Below, one piece after another: positions 22,520-30,343 of a stretch of DNA of 34,981 bases. The translations under genes were made by a program, and so were the position numbers. The DNA comes from JAVBUY01 sp031552735 (GTDB lineage Bacteria; Bacillota; Clostridia; Christensenellales; Aristaeellaceae). The notes beneath the pieces are model-generated. The model did not search any database and was not told where the DNA came from. It was given only the letters and a program-made list of their open reading frames with translations. Location: the NCBI GenBank assembly GCA_031552735.1, contig JAVBMF010000075.1, forward strand, positions 1-34,981, given 5' to 3'. Position 1 is the stretch's first letter. Each line of letters opens with the position of its first letter.

Positions 22520-23605
22520 TTATTGCCAGGTGGTGTTGTTTCTGCCGCGGCGCTTGGATTCATAGAGGCGACGGTCACACAACGCGATGCAGCCCGATAG
22601 GCCAAGCTGCTCGCTGTAAGCGCAGATACCGGCGGAGAAGGTAATGACGTGATGGTGGGCATCCTCTGGAAACTCCACCGGATTCTGCTGGAAGTAGCGG
22701 CGGAGCTTTTCGATCAGGTGCGCGGCCTGCTCTGCGGAGGGCGTGTGCAAGCCGATCAGGAACTCGTCGCCGCCCCACCGCACCAGAAGGTCGGAATGGC
22801 GGAACTGCGTGCGCGCGCCTTCGGCAAAAGCTTGCAGCATTTTATCGCCCTGCTGATGGCCAAACGAGTCGTTGATGTGCTTGAACTCATCCAGATCAAT
22901 CATAACCAAGGCTGCATGTTCATGCGCCACCTCGTCCACCCAGAAAGAGAAGCGCTCGTCCACATACCGGCGGTTTCGCATGCCGGTCAGCGGGTCCACA
23001 TAGGTTTCCTCCTTGGCATTGGACAGGCGGTGCTCCTGCGCGCGGCGGATCAGCATGCGCGATACTGAGCTCATCATCAGCTCCATAATAATCGAAATGA
23101 CAACGATGTTCATGTGGATGACTTGAAGCAGCGGCATTTGCTCGATTGTGTAGACCGGTGTCGCCTGCCTGCCCAGCAGCAGCATCGCGTTGATGGCGGC
23201 CAGCACAGTCAGCGTCAGGAAGGTGCATTGGCGCGGAGAAACATCGGAAAACAAAAAGTGTGGCAGAATGACCACCAGCGCAAACCAGTGGCAGCCAGCC
23301 TGCACGCCGAGCAGGTAGGTGACCAGCGCGGCATAGCACAAGACCTCAAAGGTGATGATGAAAGAGCTGATGTAGCGAATGTGGCGCCGCAACAGGAGAA
23401 AAGCCGCCGCGTACACCAGCAGGCTGGCCGCGTTCACCCAGGCAAGCACCGGCACCTTTTGCCACAGGTAAAAACCCCAAAAGAACAGATGGGGAACCGA
23501 CGCAAATACCGTGATGATCGACATGGCGATATAGGTCTCCAGGTGATCCAAATTCTTGTTGTCCTTGCCCAGCTTTTGAACCGAATCGGATATGCTGTGC
23601 AGCAC
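22520..23605 (-). CDS. Membrane-bound GGDEF diguanylate cyclase
   Basis: Makes cyclic di-GMP from two GTP. The 361-residue product has about six membrane helices (26-185), a short linker and a GGDEF domain (about 200-358). The active-site GGDEF (278-282) is intact, and an RxxD inhibitory site (RHSD, 269-272) sits five residues before it, so it should be active and feedback-inhibited. DPLTGMRNRRY marks the domain start. The GTG at 23605 is chosen because AGGAGG precedes it and the promoter lies just upstream; an ATG at 23671 would lie inside the promoter. The membrane part resembles no sensor I can name. Confidence 0.9.
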   Translation of the reverse strand: MLHSISDSVQKLGKDNKNLDHLETYIAMSIITVFASVPHLFFWGFYLWQKVPVLAWVNAASLLVYAAAFLLLRRHIRYISSFIITFEVLCYAALVTYLLGVQAGCHWFALVVILPHFLFSDVSPRQCTFLTLTVLAAINAMLLLGRQATPVYTIEQMPLLQVIHMNIVVISIIMELMMSSVSRMLIRRAQEHRLSNAKEETYVDPLTGMRNRRYVDERFSFWVDEVAHEHAALVMIDLDEFKHINDSFGHQQGDKMLQAFAEGARTQFRHSDLLVRWGGDEFLIGLHTPSAEQAAHLIEKLRRYFQQNPVEFPEDAHHHVITFSAGICAYSEQLGLSGCIALCDRRLYESKRRGRNNTTWQ

Positions 23606-23642
23606 AAGAACACCTCCTAGATAAGAGTCGCGCCGTATGCAT

Positions 23643-23671
23643 ATTGTACCATACATATCACACATTGCCAA
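23643..23671 (-). promoter_or_regulatory. Promoter for the GGDEF gene
   Basis: Minus strand TTGGCA (23671-23666), 17-bp spacer, TACAAT (23648-23643). Confidence 0.75.
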
Positions 23672-23718
23672 CAGACGCAGCGCGTGCGGCGCGCGGCGCG
23701 CAAGACATTATTATTTGT

Positions 23719-23747
23719 TTGTGCAAAAATTGGAAATATGCTACAAT
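23719..23747 (+). promoter_or_regulatory. Promoter for the AgrC-like kinase
   Basis: TTGTGC (23719-23724), 17-bp spacer, TACAAT (23742-23747), divergent from the GGDEF promoter. The leader of about 150 nt has one clear hairpin (GGGCG-caaa-CGCCC, 23779-23792) and no riboswitch I recognise. Confidence 0.68.
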
Positions 23748-23901
23748 CTAGCGGAGTAATCGGCAAGGCAGTGACGGGGGGCGCAAACGCCCTATCCGTA
23801 CCTGTACGCCCGGTCAACAAGAGACGCAAACCACCCTTGTCGCAAAGAACCGTTCCAATGCATATGCAATTTTTCGGCCCAAGAGCGTAAGGAGGTTCGG
23901 T

Positions 23902-25338
23902 ATGGACACGCGGAACATGCCAACATTCGGAGATTCCATGTTGGATATTGTGGTCTGCATTGCGTTTATATATCAAATTGTATTGATGTATGAAAAATTC
24001 AGCCTGCATTTGCGCATGAGCCAAGTCAGGCGTCCGTTTTTTACCAAAGTGTGGTTCGCGGTTCTGCTGGGGAGCATGGCGTTTTTTGGGGACTTTTTCC
24101 GGCTCGTACTGGCTAAGCCGACCGGGATGACGGCGCTGGCACCGCTTTTTTCTTCCATACCGGGGGTTGTGATTACCATTGTGATATGGGTGTACTTTGT
24201 GACTTCACTGAAGTTTAAGCCGCTGCACGCGCTGGAAATAGCCGTGTACACATACCTCTATTTCCAAACGATTTCCGGCGTGACCAGGCTGGTCGGCGCG
24301 GTGTTCTTCACGCAAGACGCCGCCGCCATTGATTATACGAAGTATGTAGCGATGTATGCCGTAAACTTTTTGGTGGCCAATGTGTTTTTCCTGTGGATGC
24401 ACTATACCCTTGTGCACAGGCCGAGCCTGCTTATCGTTAAGGGTATGGATGTCGCCATGCCGCAAAAAAACCTTGCGTTCGCTATTTTCCAGGCATGTTT
24501 TATTTATCTTTGCGCGGCGCTGATTATGATCCTCATCCCCAAAACGATTGTGGGCAGCACAATTAGCCTGATCATGCTGGTGCTCTTTTCCGCGTTTTCC
24601 ATTACGGTAAACAGCAATCGAAATGCCAACGCGGAAATTCGCGCCAACGAGGAGCAGTTGCAATCGATATTCCAGAGTATGGACCAGTTTGGCGCCGTCA
24701 AGCATGATTTCTACAACATCCTGCAAACCTATAACGGATATTTTGAACTGGGTGACTTGGAGGCGTGCAAACAATATCATCAATCCGTGGTCAACATGAC
24801 GACCGCGACCGGAAATCTGCTGGATATCGGACGCCATTCGGGCGAAAACCCCGCGCTGGTATCCTTGCTCATTAACAAGCATGATCGCGCTGGCGGCATG
24901 CATACCCGCTTGGACATTTCGCTTGGATGCCCGCTTTCGGAATTGCCGATTGTAGATGTGGACATTTGCCGGGTCGTGTCCTGCCTGCTGGATAACGCCA
25001 TTGAGGCGGCGGCTGAATCCAAGGAAAAGCGCGTGTCGTTTGCCATCGCGTGGGATGAAAATCGCGCGAAACGGATGGTTGTCACGAATAGCTGCATTGG
25101 CCCAATTAACCTGTCCAGCGTCTGCGCGCCCGGCGTTACCAGCAAAAATGGGCATCAAGGCATCGGCCTTTCCAGCGTGACAAGGATCATGGCGCGATAT
25201 CCGCATTGCCAGCTAGACATGCGCTGCACCGACAAAGAGGTCATGGCGGTGCTGGTGTTGAGACCTGAACCGGTGGCAAATGCGCGCAGAGAAAGTGCAA
25301 AACCACGCAAACACATGGAAAAACCCTTGAAAGCGTGA
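23902..25338 (+). CDS. Orphan AgrC-like sensor histidine kinase
   Basis: The 478-residue product has about six to seven membrane helices (13-30, 49-70, 85-103, 110-135, 150-170, 190-212, 216-236), a coiled linker (240-262), an H-box VKHDFYNILQ with His268, and a GHKL ATPase domain with LLDNAIEAA (Asn365) and GHQGIGLSSV (417-426). This layout is typical of AgrC/HPK10 peptide-pheromone kinases. However, no LytTR-type response regulator, AgrB or peptide precursor gene is nearby, so a quorum-sensing role is only a possibility. The start has AAGGAGG at good spacing. The terminator stem overlaps the last codons. Confidence 0.87.
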   Translation: MDTRNMPTFGDSMLDIVVCIAFIYQIVLMYEKFSLHLRMSQVRRPFFTKVWFAVLLGSMAFFGDFFRLVLAKPTGMTALAPLFSSIPGVVITIVIWVYFVTSLKFKPLHALEIAVYTYLYFQTISGVTRLVGAVFFTQDAAAIDYTKYVAMYAVNFLVANVFFLWMHYTLVHRPSLLIVKGMDVAMPQKNLAFAIFQACFIYLCAALIMILIPKTIVGSTISLIMLVLFSAFSITVNSNRNANAEIRANEEQLQSIFQSMDQFGAVKHDFYNILQTYNGYFELGDLEACKQYHQSVVNMTTATGNLLDIGRHSGENPALVSLLINKHDRAGGMHTRLDISLGCPLSELPIVDVDICRVVSCLLDNAIEAAAESKEKRVSFAIAWDENRAKRMVVTNSCIGPINLSSVCAPGVTSKNGHQGIGLSSVTRIMARYPHCQLDMRCTDKEVMAVLVLRPEPVANARRESAKPRKHMEKPLKA

Positions 25339-25354
25339 GCTTCAAGGGTTTTTT
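25320..25354. terminator. Terminator overlapping the kinase stop codon
   Basis: AACCCTTGAAAGC-gtga-GCTTCAAGGGTT followed by TTTTTT; the tetraloop contains the kinase stop TGA. A run of A before the stem means it may also serve the convergent gene ending at 25374. Confidence 0.88.
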
Positions 25355-25373
25355 GCGTTCTCTTTTTTTGCGT

Positions 25374-26567
25374 TTACGGTAGGATTCGTTGCAGCCAGGC
25401 AACCTGCGAATCCTCGGTTTCCATTTTGATTTCGCCCCATAGCGCGCTGTTCCATGTGAACAGCTTTGGGCTGTACACTGCTTCCGCGTCAAAGGATTCG
25501 TCCCAGGTTTTTTGCAGGGTTCCGTCTGCGTCGGCCTGGATGAAGCGCAGCGTTGGTGCGCGCTGTTGGTTGCATTCACCGGCTATCAGCCAGCCGTCGC
25601 CGCAGGAAGCAATCTCAGACAAACGCACATCCTTGGCCGGAAACGCGGCGCAAGTGCGCAGTACGCCGCTGTCCGCGTCGATGACCACCAGCACGTATTG
25701 CCTGGATTCGCCCACGCTGCCCACCAGCGCGAGCGCCGCTAGCTTGCCGCTCGGCGACACCGCGCAGTGCAGGAAGGAACTGGGGCCAAGCTCCACATAA
25801 TCTTTTTGCCACACTACGTTGCCCTCGCCATCCACCAGCGCGGCGCACGCCCGGTAGTCGTTGAGGCCATCCGGCCACCCCTTGCCCAGCAGCAGGGTGC
25901 CGTTTGGCAACGAAAGCGCCTGCTCTAGTACAAGCACAGTCTGTGCCTGATCCACTGTCCAGCGGTAGTTATTGTCCGTGTCAGACAAAGCGTAGTAGCG
26001 CGGAACGGTGGTGGTACCGCTGTTATGAATGGTTGTCCACAGATAGCCGCCGCCGATGGGATACGCATTCTCCCGGATGTCCTCGCGCCCAGTCAGCTTC
26101 TCTCCGCGCCCAATGAGGGTGCCATCCTGAATGGAGAAACGCTGGAGCTGCTGGTATTGGGTTCTCTGCCTGATGGAAAGCTCGGCAAGCGCAAGCACCG
26201 TACCATCCTCCGCCTCGCAAAGCAGGCGCAGCCCCAAGGAGCCCTCCGACTCGCCGAAGGACTGCTCCCAGAGCACCTGTCCATCGGCGGCGATGCGCAG
26301 CAGCGCGACCTTGCGCGCGACCTCGGGGAAGGGCGCGCTGTCTTCGTCCTCTACCGGGGCGACCGGGCCCTTGGGCAACGCGTCGCCTCCGCTGACGGTG
26401 ATCAGCAGCGTGCCGTCCTGTAGCGGCAACACCGAGGTAATGCTGACCGACGCTTTGCTCTCGTAGCGAATGACGCCCGCGTCCATGTCTACTTCCGGCG
26501 CTTGCGCCAAGCTTGCGCAGGGCAACAGCGCGACGGCCAATAGCAAACAGATCCAGTGCTTTCGCAT
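25374..26567 (-). CDS. Secreted beta-propeller-like protein
   Basis: The 397-residue product has a signal peptide (1-22, ending SLAQA) and then repeating blade-like units built around a DGxxLW pattern (ADGQVLWEQSFG, GEGNVVWQKDY, ADADGTLQKTWDESF), typical of WD40/PQQ-like propellers that record 'values' around a central axis. No enzymatic motif or anchor is visible. The start follows GGGAGGG. Function unknown. Upstream 26568-26817 holds no convincing promoter for it, and an inverted GC-rich segment only. Confidence 0.72.
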   Translation of the reverse strand: MRKHWICLLLAVALLPCASLAQAPEVDMDAGVIRYESKASVSITSVLPLQDGTLLITVSGGDALPKGPVAPVEDEDSAPFPEVARKVALLRIAADGQVLWEQSFGESEGSLGLRLLCEAEDGTVLALAELSIRQRTQYQQLQRFSIQDGTLIGRGEKLTGREDIRENAYPIGGGYLWTTIHNSGTTTVPRYYALSDTDNNYRWTVDQAQTVLVLEQALSLPNGTLLLGKGWPDGLNDYRACAALVDGEGNVVWQKDYVELGPSSFLHCAVSPSGKLAALALVGSVGESRQYVLVVIDADSGVLRTCAAFPAKDVRLSEIASCGDGWLIAGECNQQRAPTLRFIQADADGTLQKTWDESFDAEAVYSPKLFTWNSALWGEIKMETEDSQVAWLQRILP

Positions 26568-26817
26568 GATCGTCCCTCCCTCAACCGAATTGCAAAAGGT
26601 TCTATGAATACAACGAATGGCGGAGCGGAAATAATCCGTTTGTGGGAAAAGATGGGCATCGACGCGTGGAAACGCGCGGCCAGAGCGCGTTCGCGTTCCC
26701 CAATCGCCGAATAGATTGAACATGTCGATGCGTCATGCATACGTTGATTAGGGAGAGGTGCTGGATTCCCTCCGCGCTTCTCCCCCGGGTATTTGTGGCT
26801 GCCAGAAAGGAGCCACT

Positions 26818-27333
26818 ATGGACAAATGCTTTGAAATCTCTTGCTGTTGCCCATGTCCGACGCCATATCCGCCCACCGATCCGTGTGCGGGGTGCGGCAC
26901 GCCCTGCGTGAACACCCGCTGTAACACCACCGGAGAGGATTTTGGGCCCAATCCCTATGTGCTGAATATTGAGAAAGCCACCCTTGAGAATCCCTTCTTT
27001 CGCAGAGCGATTTGGACGGGCAGACATCTGCAACTCACGCTGATGTGCATTCCGCCGGGCGGCGAGATCGGCCTAGAGATGCATGACCACCTGGATCAAT
27101 TCCTGCGGCTGGAGCAGGGGCATGGCAGAACGATGATGGGAAGCACGCCCGATCATTTGACCTATCAACAAAATGTGAGCGCAAATTCCGCGATTTTTAT
27201 TCCGGCAGGAACCTGGCATAATGTGGTGAATACGGGGAGCAAGCCAATCAAACTGTATTCGATTTATGCCCCGGTACAGCATCCCGCCGGTACCATTCAC
27301 TGCACAAAGCAGGACTCTGACGCCGTCGAATAA
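26818..27333 (+). CDS. Cupin-domain protein with Cys-rich N-terminal extension
   Basis: The 171-residue product has a cupin beta-barrel (about 48-160): the metal motif HDHLDQFLRLEQG (His89, His91) and GTWHNVVNTG (His134), close to a widespread Clostridia cupin family of unknown substrate. The unusual part is the first 35 residues, with nine cysteines (4, 9, 10, 11, 13, 23, 26, 30, 35) and many prolines, absent from the usual family members as I know them. It might bind metal or crosslink, as in coat proteins; that is inference. The ATG at 26818 follows AAAGGAG. Monocistronic. Confidence 0.85.
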   Translation: MDKCFEISCCCPCPTPYPPTDPCAGCGTPCVNTRCNTTGEDFGPNPYVLNIEKATLENPFFRRAIWTGRHLQLTLMCIPPGGEIGLEMHDHLDQFLRLEQGHGRTMMGSTPDHLTYQQNVSANSAIFIPAGTWHNVVNTGSKPIKLYSIYAPVQHPAGTIHCTKQDSDAVE

Positions 27334-27381
27334 TCTCTCCGTTGCCGCATAGTTATTGACGAACAACAGCCGCAAAAAACC

Positions 27382-27424
27382 CAGGGGACTGCCACAGCAA
27401 TGCCTGTAGCAGTCCTCTGCTTTT
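27382..27424 (+). terminator. Likely terminator after the cupin gene
   Basis: An 11-bp stem (CAGGGGACTGC / GCAGTCCTCTG) with one G-T pair, followed by CTTTTG. The T-tract is short. Confidence 0.6.
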
Positions 27425-27515
27425 GATGCGGAAAGCCTTCTCGCATACGCAGATACAACTATGTTATGGTCAATTGCGCGATTTGCGTTCACCCTGCGGA
27501 GGAAACGGACAGACA

Positions 27516-27545
27516 ACGAAACCGCCGTATCACAGGCGGTTTCGT
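27516..27545. terminator. Perfect 11-bp hairpin in the intergenic region
   Basis: ACGAAACCGCC-gtatcaca-GGCGGTTTCGT; little T-tract on either side. It lies between the cupin gene and the end of the convergent surface-protein gene and may act as a weak terminator. Confidence 0.45.
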
Positions 27546-27600
27546 CGTGTTGGGTTCTTGCGTTCCGCAACTAGGCGTCTGCCTTAGCCGGTGAGCCGGG

Positions 27601-28830
27601 TTATGGGTTCATGTCCGGTTTGTCTTCTGGGATTGGCGGAATTTCGCCGGAAAACGTGCGACAATGCGTGATTTTGCATTGCCGACAGCAGCACCACCAG
27701 CGCCAAATGATCAGGATGCAAGGGATAAGAAGCACAATCGTCAGCGCGAGGACGAGGCCCATGCGCGAAAGTTTGGTTTCGCTCCAACCGGGTTCGCCGG
27801 CGTTGGTTTCATCACCCGACGCGCCGTAGTACCCATAGGAGGCTCGCTCGATGAGCCCGCATACGTCGGTCACATGCACGTTTATATGCGTTCGACCGTA
27901 GCGCACGAGCTGTTCTTCTGTTTTTGCGCTGGCTCCTTTGCTGGCCGGGTCGTAGGTCGCGTGGACCGTACCGCTCGCGTCAATAAAGGAGAATTGCGGC
28001 ACTGCCGTTTCGTCCAGCGTACCGGTGATGTCGAGCACACCGTCAGCTATGCTGTTTTCAATATACACACCGAAATAGATAGGCGGAGAATCGTACGCAC
28101 TAGCGCCATACAGGTTTCCGACCCATAGAGAAGTGTTCGTGGCCCCTGTATACACCGCCTTTGTTAGGTCAATGGAGATGGTGCCATCATAACGGCACTG
28201 GATAAACTTGCTGGCATACACCCCGTTGGACCAGGCCAGATCGTCGGATTCCGCAGTAATCTGACAGGCGATGCCACCGACAATGTTGTAGCGGTCAAAC
28301 GAGATATCCGTTAAAGTGAGGTTTACAGAACTGACGACATCTTTAAAAACGCAGTTCGAGGCTGCCCAGACCAATCCGCCTATTTGATACGAGCGCTTTG
28401 TGATGGCGCCGTCAACAGAAATAATTGAAAAGGTTGAGTCAGTCGCGTAATAGGCAAGCGTGGTTCTTAGCTCGGTGCCGCTTACGTGGATTCGCAACAA
28501 CTCAAATCGTGCGTCCGTGACGTAGCGGAAGATGCTGTACCCTTCGCCGTCCCCATCCATGGTAATTGCGTGGCCCATGCCGTTAAGTGTGCCGCTGAAG
28601 GGCGTTGCGCTGTCAGGCGCAATAGGGGTCCAGGAGGCATCCAGAGAGATGTCTCCGGTTAAAGCATAATCCCCATCCAGCGGATACTGAGGGTCCGTTC
28701 CGATTTTCGCAAGCTCGCTGGCAGTGGAAATAGGAATCGCCGGACCTGCATTGGCGGCGCCCGCGCTGCTCAACAAGAAAATCAAGGTCAGTGCAGCGAA
28801 CGCGAGCCACGGAGCAAACGGTTTTTTCAT
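27601..28830 (-). CDS. Cell-surface protein with beta-helix-like repeats and C-terminal membrane anchor
   Basis: The 409-residue product has a signal peptide (1-28), a GLUG/beta-helix-like ectodomain (segments such as ALTGDISLDASWTPI and FSGTLNGMGHAITM), a single C-terminal membrane helix (about 356-377) and a Cys-rich cytoplasmic tail (WWCCCRQC). This is a type I topology: the ectodomain faces outward. It has no LPxTG sorting motif. The DNA is visibly less GC-rich than its neighbours, suggesting lateral acquisition or relaxed codon use. The start follows AAGGAG. It could bind surface glycans or other cells; no ligand can be named. Confidence 0.75.
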   Translation of the reverse strand: MKKPFAPWLAFAALTLIFLLSSAGAANAGPAIPISTASELAKIGTDPQYPLDGDYALTGDISLDASWTPIAPDSATPFSGTLNGMGHAITMDGDGEGYSIFRYVTDARFELLRIHVSGTELRTTLAYYATDSTFSIISVDGAITKRSYQIGGLVWAASNCVFKDVVSSVNLTLTDISFDRYNIVGGIACQITAESDDLAWSNGVYASKFIQCRYDGTISIDLTKAVYTGATNTSLWVGNLYGASAYDSPPIYFGVYIENSIADGVLDITGTLDETAVPQFSFIDASGTVHATYDPASKGASAKTEEQLVRYGRTHINVHVTDVCGLIERASYGYYGASGDETNAGEPGWSETKLSRMGLVLALTIVLLIPCILIIWRWWCCCRQCKITHCRTFSGEIPPIPEDKPDMNP

Positions 28831-28992
28831 TTTTTTGGCTCCTTTTTCATCAGTTGGACATTCGGGTTTTGCATAGGGCGCCCATATAGTATACAGCGGT
28901 GTGAGGCGAATGTGCGGGGCGCGGGCGGGGTGTTTTTCATTGCGACGATGCGAACGATTTTCCGTTCTGCATACGCATTATCGGTCTGCGAT

Positions 28993-29033
28993 AAAAAGAG
29001 AAAAGCCTTGGAAACGCTGCGTTTCCAAGGCTT
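28993..29033 (-). terminator. Terminator of the tRNA-Ala transcript
   Basis: Minus strand AAGCCTTGGAAAC-(5-nt loop)-GTTTCCAAGGCTT (29033-29003), then TTCTCTTTTT. It starts immediately after the CCA end. Confidence 0.88.
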
Positions 29034-29034
29034 G

Positions 29035-29110
29035 TGGTGGAGCATAGCGGATTCGAACCGCTGACCTCGTCGATGCGAACGACGCGCGCTACCAACTGTG
29101 CTAATGCCCC
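29035..29110 (-). tRNA. tRNA-Ala (anticodon CGC)
   Basis: A 76-nt cloverleaf with encoded CCA. The acceptor stem GGGGCAU/AUGCUCC carries the G3-U70 pair that identifies alanine tRNAs. The anticodon stem CGUCG/CGACG frames the loop UUCGCAU, so the anticodon is CGC, reading GCG. The T-arm GGTTCGAATCC is present. CGC-Ala is a minor isoacceptor, fitting a GC-rich genome with many GCG codons. It has its own perfect promoter and terminator: monocistronic. Confidence 0.97.
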
Positions 29111-29138
29111 ACATATTTACTTTTTGAGAACGACAGTA

Positions 29139-29167
29139 ATCATAGCATGGCGGGGCGGGATTGTCAA
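29139..29167 (-). promoter_or_regulatory. Promoter of tRNA-Ala
   Basis: Consensus TTGACA (29167-29162), 17-bp spacer, TATGAT (29144-29139) on the minus strand, about 30 bp upstream of the tRNA. The rest of 28831-29338 holds no other gene; a TATACT on the minus strand near 28890 might serve the surface protein. Confidence 0.88.
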
Positions 29168-29338
29168 CTGCAAAATGATGAAAAGCGGGGTGACACAAGG
29201 CGACCCAGCGATGCGTCGAATGCCGAACTCTCAGGAACTTCCAGCGTGATTCCGATGCGCTGACGCGTTGTATAGCAGATGGTGTTGTGTCATTTTTTCA
29301 AGTGATCAGCGCCGAACAATACACGAAGGAGGTTTTCT

Positions 29339-30298
29339 ATGACTATCCCGATGCAATCGTCCAAACCGTACAAAAGAGGCCTCGTTCTGCTGCTGGCGCT
29401 GGTGCTTTGCCTGCTGCCGCTGCTGCCTGCGCAGGCGGAGGCCGCGCCGTATGGCAACGCGACCATCCATGGCGTGAACGGCTTTGGCAACCTGCGCAAG
29501 TCTGCGTCCACCCATGCCGCGGTGGTGGCACAGCTGCCTAACGGCACGCGTGTGCAGGCGCAGTGGAACATGAATGGCTGGTATTATGTGGAACTTGGCG
29601 GCCTGAAGGGCTATGTGGCGGACTATCTCGTCCAACTGGACAGCGCCGCCCCCTCCGCGATCGCCTTTGTCCGCACCACCAACGGCGGCCGCGTGAATGT
29701 GCGTCAGGCCGCTTCGGATGCCGCCAAAGTGGTGGGTAGCCTGCCGACGGGCACGCAAGTGTCGGTGCTCAAGCCCGGCGCGAGCTGGACGCTGGTGCGC
29801 ACGGGTTCAGTGCAGGGCTATGTTGCCTCGCGTTTTCTGGTTGCGGAGTATCGCCCCGAGCCCGGCAAGCCTGATCCGGCGCCGGTCGCCTTTAAGGGTG
29901 AAATCGCGGGCCTGAGAACCGGCAGCACGGTGAACCTGCGCGAGCAGCCGTTGCTGAAGGCGCGGGTGCTGGGTGGCCTGAAAAATGGCCAGCCGGTTGA
30001 TGTAATCGCTGAAATCGCCGGGTTCTACCGTGTCAAGGCGCTGGGCGTCACCGGGTATGTGGCCTGCGCGTATGTGCGGCCGATGACCGTGCCCAACCCC
30101 AGACCGGTGCCGCCGGTTGTGGTCGATCCGGAAACGACGCCGGTGGTGATCCCCGTCCAGCCGGTGCCGCCGGTCGTGGTCGATCCGGAAACAACGCCGG
30201 TGGTGATCCCCGTCCAGCCGGTGCCACCGGTCGTGGTCGATCCGGAAACAACGCCGGTGATTATCCCCGTCCGCCCGGTGCCGCCGATCGCGGAGTAA
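29339..30298 (+). CDS. Secreted triple-SH3b protein with Pro-rich repeat tail
   Basis: The 319-residue product has a signal peptide (1-35), three bacterial SH3 domains (about 38-98, 108-168, 188-248; each ends in a GYV motif after a G-x-W/Y), and a C-terminal tail of three 19-residue repeats (PVPPVVVDPETTPVVIPVQ). SH3b domains usually bind peptidoglycan peptides, so it is probably wall-associated, with the Pro-rich tail acting as a stalk. No catalytic domain follows, unlike most SH3b-containing hydrolases; either it is a pure adaptor/coat protein or the enzyme is lost. The start has AAGGAGG upstream. Confidence 0.85.
   Translation: MTIPMQSSKPYKRGLVLLLALVLCLLPLLPAQAEAAPYGNATIHGVNGFGNLRKSASTHAAVVAQLPNGTRVQAQWNMNGWYYVELGGLKGYVADYLVQLDSAAPSAIAFVRTTNGGRVNVRQAASDAAKVVGSLPTGTQVSVLKPGASWTLVRTGSVQGYVASRFLVAEYRPEPGKPDPAPVAFKGEIAGLRTGSTVNLREQPLLKARVLGGLKNGQPVDVIAEIAGFYRVKALGVTGYVACAYVRPMTVPNPRPVPPVVVDPETTPVVIPVQPVPPVVVDPETTPVVIPVQPVPPVVVDPETTPVIIPVRPVPPIAE
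30104..30274 (+). repeat. Three tandem 57-bp in-frame repeats
   Basis: Units at 30104-30160, 30161-30217 and 30218-30274 are nearly identical and each encodes 19 residues (PVPPVVVDPETTPVVIPVQ type); a fourth partial unit ends the gene. Such units can expand or contract by slippage, so length may vary between strains. Confidence 0.9.
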
Positions 30299-30343
30299 CA
30301 CAAGTCAACATACGCATCCCCCGGGCATCCGGGAGCAGGCCCG

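Noticed and set aside
23684..23890. 68-residue frame upstream of the AgrC-like kinase
   Set aside because: It begins before and spans the kinase promoter, with no ribosome binding site and Arg/Ala-rich low-complexity product.
23748..23901. c-di-GMP riboswitch upstream of the AgrC-like kinase
   Set aside because: The leader has one hairpin and scattered GCAAA pieces but not the conserved GEMM-I core; no match I would defend.
30104..30298. CRISPR-like tandem repeat
   Set aside because: The units are contiguous, in-frame and protein-coding with no spacers; no cas genes are present.
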